From positions 14,220,466 to 14,284,465 of the forward strand of contig NC_092322.1 of assembly GCF_036785885.1 (NCBI RefSeq): a DNA stretch of 64,000 bases, in the 5' to 3' direction. Source of the DNA: Coffea arabica (lineage: Eukaryota; Streptophyta; Magnoliopsida; Gentianales; Rubiaceae). The notes beneath the pieces are model-generated. The model did no database searches, had not been told where the DNA came from, and worked only from the letters and a program-made list of their open reading frames with translations. The translations under genes were made by a program, and so were the position numbers. The first letter of the stretch is position 1; every line of letters begins with the position of its first letter. This document shows positions 59,322 to 64,000 of this stretch, piece after piece.

Positions 59322-59991
59322 TTTTCAGCAAGGAAAAAGACATGGTAAATCTTTTATACACTGACAGTGTATGTACTAACGAATTTAGATGCATGTCATA
59401 TATACAAAATTAGATATTTAAATTTAAATAATGTGGCATTTATTCAATTTCATCATTGTATACATTAACAGTGTAGGAAAAATTAATCCAAAAAGATATT
59501 TGCCATACAATTTTCCATGTTTGATAATAAAGATGATTAGCTTGATGAAGGGTGTTGAAGGATATGGAGAAAAGAAAATTACAAGTGAGTTTGGAAGAAG
59601 AAAAATACTTGGGAATTTTTTTTTTGGAAAAAAAACCGTATATCTTTTGCTAAACAAATCATAAAGTGGAAAGTCTGGGGAAATACCATAAGAAACCTTG
59701 GATGTATAGAATAAACTAAGCAATATGGAACTTCTATACGTAATATCCAGGAAATTGCTGTCATTCTGCTATTTTTGTACAATTCCATCCAAGCTCACAA
59801 TTTGAGCCCACAACGTAGTCCACACACAAATTTTGAATGCAAACATAAACTATAAATTATGGTATTATTCAGCTGTACTCCCTTAATTCCAATTGTATTT
59901 ATTTCTTTTATTTTTTGGGTCGATTACTTCTTAACTTCTTAGGAAATTCGTCTGCTGATATATAGTTTTCGATTTTGCAAAACTAGAATTC
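59322..59991. other. Intergenic DNA upstream of the sugar-transporter exon
   Basis: AT-rich, no gene or complete transposon recognised. Confidence 0.5.
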
Positions 59992-60165
59992 ATGGGCGGC
60001 GTGAAGGAGGTATAATAATGATTGAGGATGCTGGAGGTGGCAATGGTGATTATCATCCGGATTATCCAGACAAATTAACTAAGTATTTCTGGTTTGCAGC
60101 TTTGTCAGCATCATTAGGTGGTTTAATCTTTGGTTACCATATTGCAATTTCGAGTAAGCTTTTAT
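59992..60165 (+). pseudogene. Sugar transporter (STP/hexose carrier-like) first-exon relic
   Basis: The frame from 60018 begins MIEDAGGGNG and continues into a first transmembrane segment with ASLGGLIFGYHIAIS. GGLIFGYD-x-GIS is the signature at the end of TM1 of plant monosaccharide/H+ symporters; here the conserved Asp is His. A likelier original start lies at 59992 (MGGVKEV), in another frame and closed by a TAA at 60013, so the 5' end looks frameshifted. Similarity stops at IAIS, next to a donor-like GTAAGC (60155-60160), where exon 1 would end. No later exon (GGVT..., the 12-TM core) is visible to 64000, and a MITE lies at 60307-60782. It is a truncated relic, or exon 1 of a gene continuing beyond the window. 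Confidence 0.65.
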
Positions 60166-60306
60166 TGTTTTGTAGAGGTTATACAATCCTTAACAACGTA
60201 CAAGAGCTAATCAACTTCTATGGTGATGGTAATTATACTTTTGACATGAACATAATTAACTCAACATTACATGCATGCATATTTTGTGGACCTTTAATTC
60301 TATTCA

Positions 60307-60782
60307 AGGCAAATTACACTTTACATCCTGTAGTTTAGTGATTGTTTACATTACTCCCCTATGGTTTCAAAAACTGTACATAAGCCCCTTCATTATTTAG
60401 ATTGAAGTGTCAATATGCCGAAATTTGTAATCCATAATGGAATCAACTAAAATGTAAAAAATATCCCTATGTAAAGTTGAAAATTATTTATTAATCATTG
60501 GGGGGTTATGTATATATATTGAAAATCATAAAGGGATTATATGGTAAAATATAAAGTTATGTGGGGTTAGAGTGTCATACTTATTATGTTTATATATTTT
60601 GGTCATTTCAATCATTTTAGTCAAGGGTAATTTTAATATTTTTATAGGTTTCATTACAGATGATCATTTTCGTCACATTAACACTTTAATCTAAATTATG
60701 AGGGGGTTATATATAATTTTTAAAACTATAGGGGGTTATGTAAAAATTAACTATTCTACAGGGGGTAAAGTGTAATTTGTCC
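60307..60782. mobile_element. MULE-type MITE, family A copy 3 (9-bp TSD)
   Basis: Flanks TTCTATTCA (60298-60306) and TTCTATTTA (60783-60791) match at eight of nine positions. Ends AGGCAAATTACACTTTAC and GTAAAGTGTAATTTGTCC are inverted. About 476 bp, same family as the pair at 56181-57227. It lies just downstream of the transporter exon. Confidence 0.8.
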
Positions 60783-60791
60783 TTCTATTTA

Positions 60792-63700
60792 TGGTAGAAT
60801 AATGATTAATGGTAGGAAACAGGGCTTTGGATATAAATAGATGGAGATGAGCGGGTACAATTGCGTAGATTGGTACAAGTATTACAAGCTTGGTAGTGTA
60901 ATTATGACAAAATTTGTTCTACACAAAACCAGGTTCATGAGTATATTAAAAAATATCGTAAAAGTTAGACAATTTGAGACAAAATTCAGCTGAACCTTTC
61001 CCTATTTCATTCCAAGGCCATGTAAAAGTAGAGAACACGAAATTGGATTGATGCTAGGATACTCATCCTATTAAGCTAATATAAAACTTCGAAATTTTCT
61101 TTTCCCTTTGTTGGATTTTTGGCAATCAAAAGAGTTGTCAATTACTCACTCGAATGAGTTCTATTTCTACAGGTGGCTTAACTCATACCAAGTTTATTGA
61201 AAGAATTCTTCTGTTCTTCTGCATGTCGGAAGGGGGAGCTGGATCATTCGGCAAACCTAGACTGCAATTCCAACTCGTGGCTAATTATAGCCGATACCCA
61301 CAAGTTCTTCAACCTCTAAACCTAACCTGCTTGCATCTAAGCGAGTACCTGACCTTTCTCTAATTTGGTCAAAAAATGCACATTGAGTACCCTAATTTGA
61401 GGAGTGTTTGAGACAAGGTTCGCCGGTTAGCCGGTGAACGTTTTTTTTGTTTTTTTTTTGTTTTGCCAACCACTAGCAGGTGGTGGAGAGAAAAAGGAGA
61501 AAAAAAAAAGGGAATTATGGATTAAGATCTTATTTTGTCATTTAGAAATTATTATAAAGAATAAATTTTTGAGGAACATTGACGAGGTAAGCACTAAATA
61601 TCAAAATCAACCCAAGTTAAATGAACTTTTCTTGTTTAACTATGTATCAAATAGTTCCTATACGTACAACTACCATGCAAACGCATGTGTTGCATTCTCT
61701 GGTCTACACTTGTATTCTCTGGGCTATACTAAACTAGCTTTGCAACCATTTATTTGTCCCCAACCAATTCGAATTAAGACTGATCTTATAATATTTTTGG
61801 TGTAAGGAACCCCTTTATATTGGTGCCACAAGAAACTAAAATGTAAGACGAATAGCATATTTTGGTCTATGTATCACCAATCGAAAGGTACTTTGATTGG
61901 GAGAGTTCCTTCATATAGGCTAAATAAATCACGGAACTTCACAACAAATTCATAGGATTACGCAGATACAAATTTGCAGTCTATATCATTCAAGCACAAA
62001 TGTTGTTTATTATACTCCAGTTATTTGTATTCAGAGTCACATAAGTGGCCTCGTGGCTCTGAATCATTCTTGTAGTATTTGGCTAAACAACACGTCAGTA
62101 ACAATATAAACGCTCTAAAGTCCGATAATGAATCCATAAATTTAAAGCTTATTTTTCTTTTCTTGGTTTTAGTCTCAGGCTTTAAGCCCCTAATTGGATT
62201 TTAGGTTCTAGGCCCATAAATTTGATTTGGGCTGCAAGGCCCAGAATTGGATTTTGTTAAGTTCAACTTGCAAATGGTCTCTATTTTTGTGCCCCCAGTA
62301 CTCGTACACTTGTTAGCATGATTTGAACTATTTATCCCAAAAAAAAAAAAAAAAAAAAGAGTAAACTAAGAAAGATTTGAAAACTCAATCAACAAATTCT
62401 GGAATAGGTTTAGATCACCCGAAACTCTGCCATAATTTATTTCATGGACATATCAAGGGACATTGTTGATTTCCTTGGCTTAATTAACCTAGCTGCCAAC
62501 TCCAATCAAGAATTCATGGTTCTAAAAAAAAAAAGAATTCATGGTTCTAAAGCCACTGCAACTTACCTACTAGATTCCTTGGTGTTCCAATCAAGAATTT
62601 GGGACATATAGATTAAAATATCTTACTCTCAAGATGTCATTTACTAAAGATTAGCTGCATTTGTAGCTTTTGACACGTTTCATTTTGTGCTGTAGATTTG
62701 TGAGAAATTGATCATTATGACAACTTGCTATCTTTTAAATGGATTTAGTTTTCGTTTTTCATCAGTCTTTTGATATGTGCACACACTAACAAATTAATTT
62801 TAGCCAAGTGTTATGATAATAGCTATAGTCACTGTCATACAAATTTGCAATATTGAGTTCAAATTGCTCATATTTTTTAAGTTAAACTATTTCTTCTTAT
62901 CTCGAAATTGGAGGTTTTTTTTCATGGAAAAATATGGAAGCATGGTAAACCAATCTGCCATGTTGCTCCTTTAATTAGCCATAATATGCGAGGGCAAGTA
63001 GTTATTGTTTCACCCTAATAGCTTGAATGTGTTTTCCTTCGATTTTGAGCAAGGTATTTTCTCTGATTTTCTTGTGGTATTAAAATGAACTAAAGCATGC
63101 TTCTCTATGTATAAAATATAACACAATCACATGAGCTAAATTCCTGGAATTGTCACAAAATACGAATTGTTTCTGTACCTGCTTAAATTGATCAATATCA
63201 GGAGAAAGGAGTCTCAACCAGCATGGAATTTTTGTTCAATCATTTAATTAAAAACCCAACTAATGAAAAAAAAAAGGAAGAAAATTGCAAGAAGATTATG
63301 AAACTTATTTGCATAGCTAGGTAAGCAAACTAGAAAATTATGGCTACCTATTCCAAAGTTTAGAAGGAAGGCTACCTATTCCAGAGTTAGGGCAAGTCAG
63401 GGAGTTTTTTTTTTTTTTTTTTTTTTTTTTTAGCGGCTTATAATAGTAGTTCTTTCTGATTGCTTTACGTTAATGACATTCAACAGTTATATGGCTTAAG
63501 AATATATTGTGACCTACGCAATTTGAATCTGTTGAGAAACTTATACAGACGGTAAAAAATTACACTTTATTTATACCTTATTTACACACACTGATTTGCT
63601 TGCATCATCAATATATTTTCCAATCACCTTTTTATCTCACATACATCATATCAAAAAAAGTACTACTGTACTTTTTCTACAAAACTATCTCAAATAATTT

Positions 63701-64000
63701 ACAACCCAAACACTATCTACTTTAGATTATCTTAGCTATCAAAAGGAACATTTATCACCATAGATAAAAGTTGTTATAAATGACTATCTTTTGCTTTTTA
63801 TGAATTTTCATGTATTCTAACACTTTTATGATTGTTACCCTTATAACTCTATCCTCTATAAATAATTAAAATTGCTATTGTTTTGCCTTGGAGCATTTGT
63901 GTTGAATAAAAACTTATTTACCATATTCACTTATTTCTTATACAAATTGATGAAAGACGTACATCTTGTAAATTTTGACAAAATAAGATAGATAAATATC
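60792..64000. other. Intergenic DNA to the end of the window
   Basis: No gene recognised. Contains poly-A/poly-T runs (about 62340-62358 and 63403-63431) and a 19-bp direct duplication starting AAGAATTCATGG at 62509 and 62534. Open frames at 61154-61363 and 61434-61805 have no recognisable domain. Confidence 0.5.

Overview
This is AT-rich nuclear DNA from a flowering plant, most likely a eudicot. It holds split genes with GT-AG introns, a plastid-targeted arginine-biosynthesis enzyme, a GRAS regulator, G-type lectin receptor kinases and many hAT, MULE and Stowaway-type transposon relics with recognisable target-site duplications (TSDs). The species cannot be named from the sequence alone.

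Layout. 1-9,570 is intergenic and holds transposon remnants, including a near-palindromic MULE-type element (5,119-6,087). An intronless GRAS gene of the NSP2-related clade lies at 9,629-11,098 (+), and intronless N-acetylglutamate kinase at 12,911-13,963 (-). From 13,964 to 21,295 there is repeat-rich DNA, with a 1.4-kb hAT element (17,891-19,314) inserted at a splice-acceptor-like site of an unrecognised locus. An eight-exon ATG1t-type autophagy kinase lies at 21,296-25,403 (-). Its exon 1/intron 1 boundary has two decayed tandem copies. A divergent gene at 27,084-27,635 (+) encodes a small basic protein with EAR-like motifs.

From 27,589 to about 46,111 the sequence is a head-to-tail array of four units of about 4.5-4.7 kb. 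The first unit begins inside the last codons of the EAR-like gene. The units contain a hAT-like insertion (present in copies 1-3, empty site in copy 4) and a 145-146-bp minisatellite with palindromic TTGAC/GTCAA (W-box core) sites. Diagnostic base differences show that copy 2 is a hybrid: its first half is like copy 3 and its second half like copy 1. One unequal crossover would produce this.

47,415-55,654 (+) holds two intronless G-type lectin receptor kinases in tandem. The downstream one has an intact non-RD kinase. The upstream one has lost the catalytic Asp of HxD, the DFG motif and the normal glycine loop, so it is a full-length candidate pseudokinase receptor. 55,655-64,000 holds three MULE-type MITEs of one family, a second complete hAT element containing a tRNA-like A/B-box segment, and a lone first exon of a sugar transporter that looks like a gene relic.

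The genes do not form one pathway. The links are local: two receptor kinases from one tandem duplication, and an array that grew out of the 3' end of the EAR-like gene. The features most worth follow-up are the recombining array with its W-box palindromes, the active/pseudokinase receptor pair, and the hAT insertion at a splice-like site.
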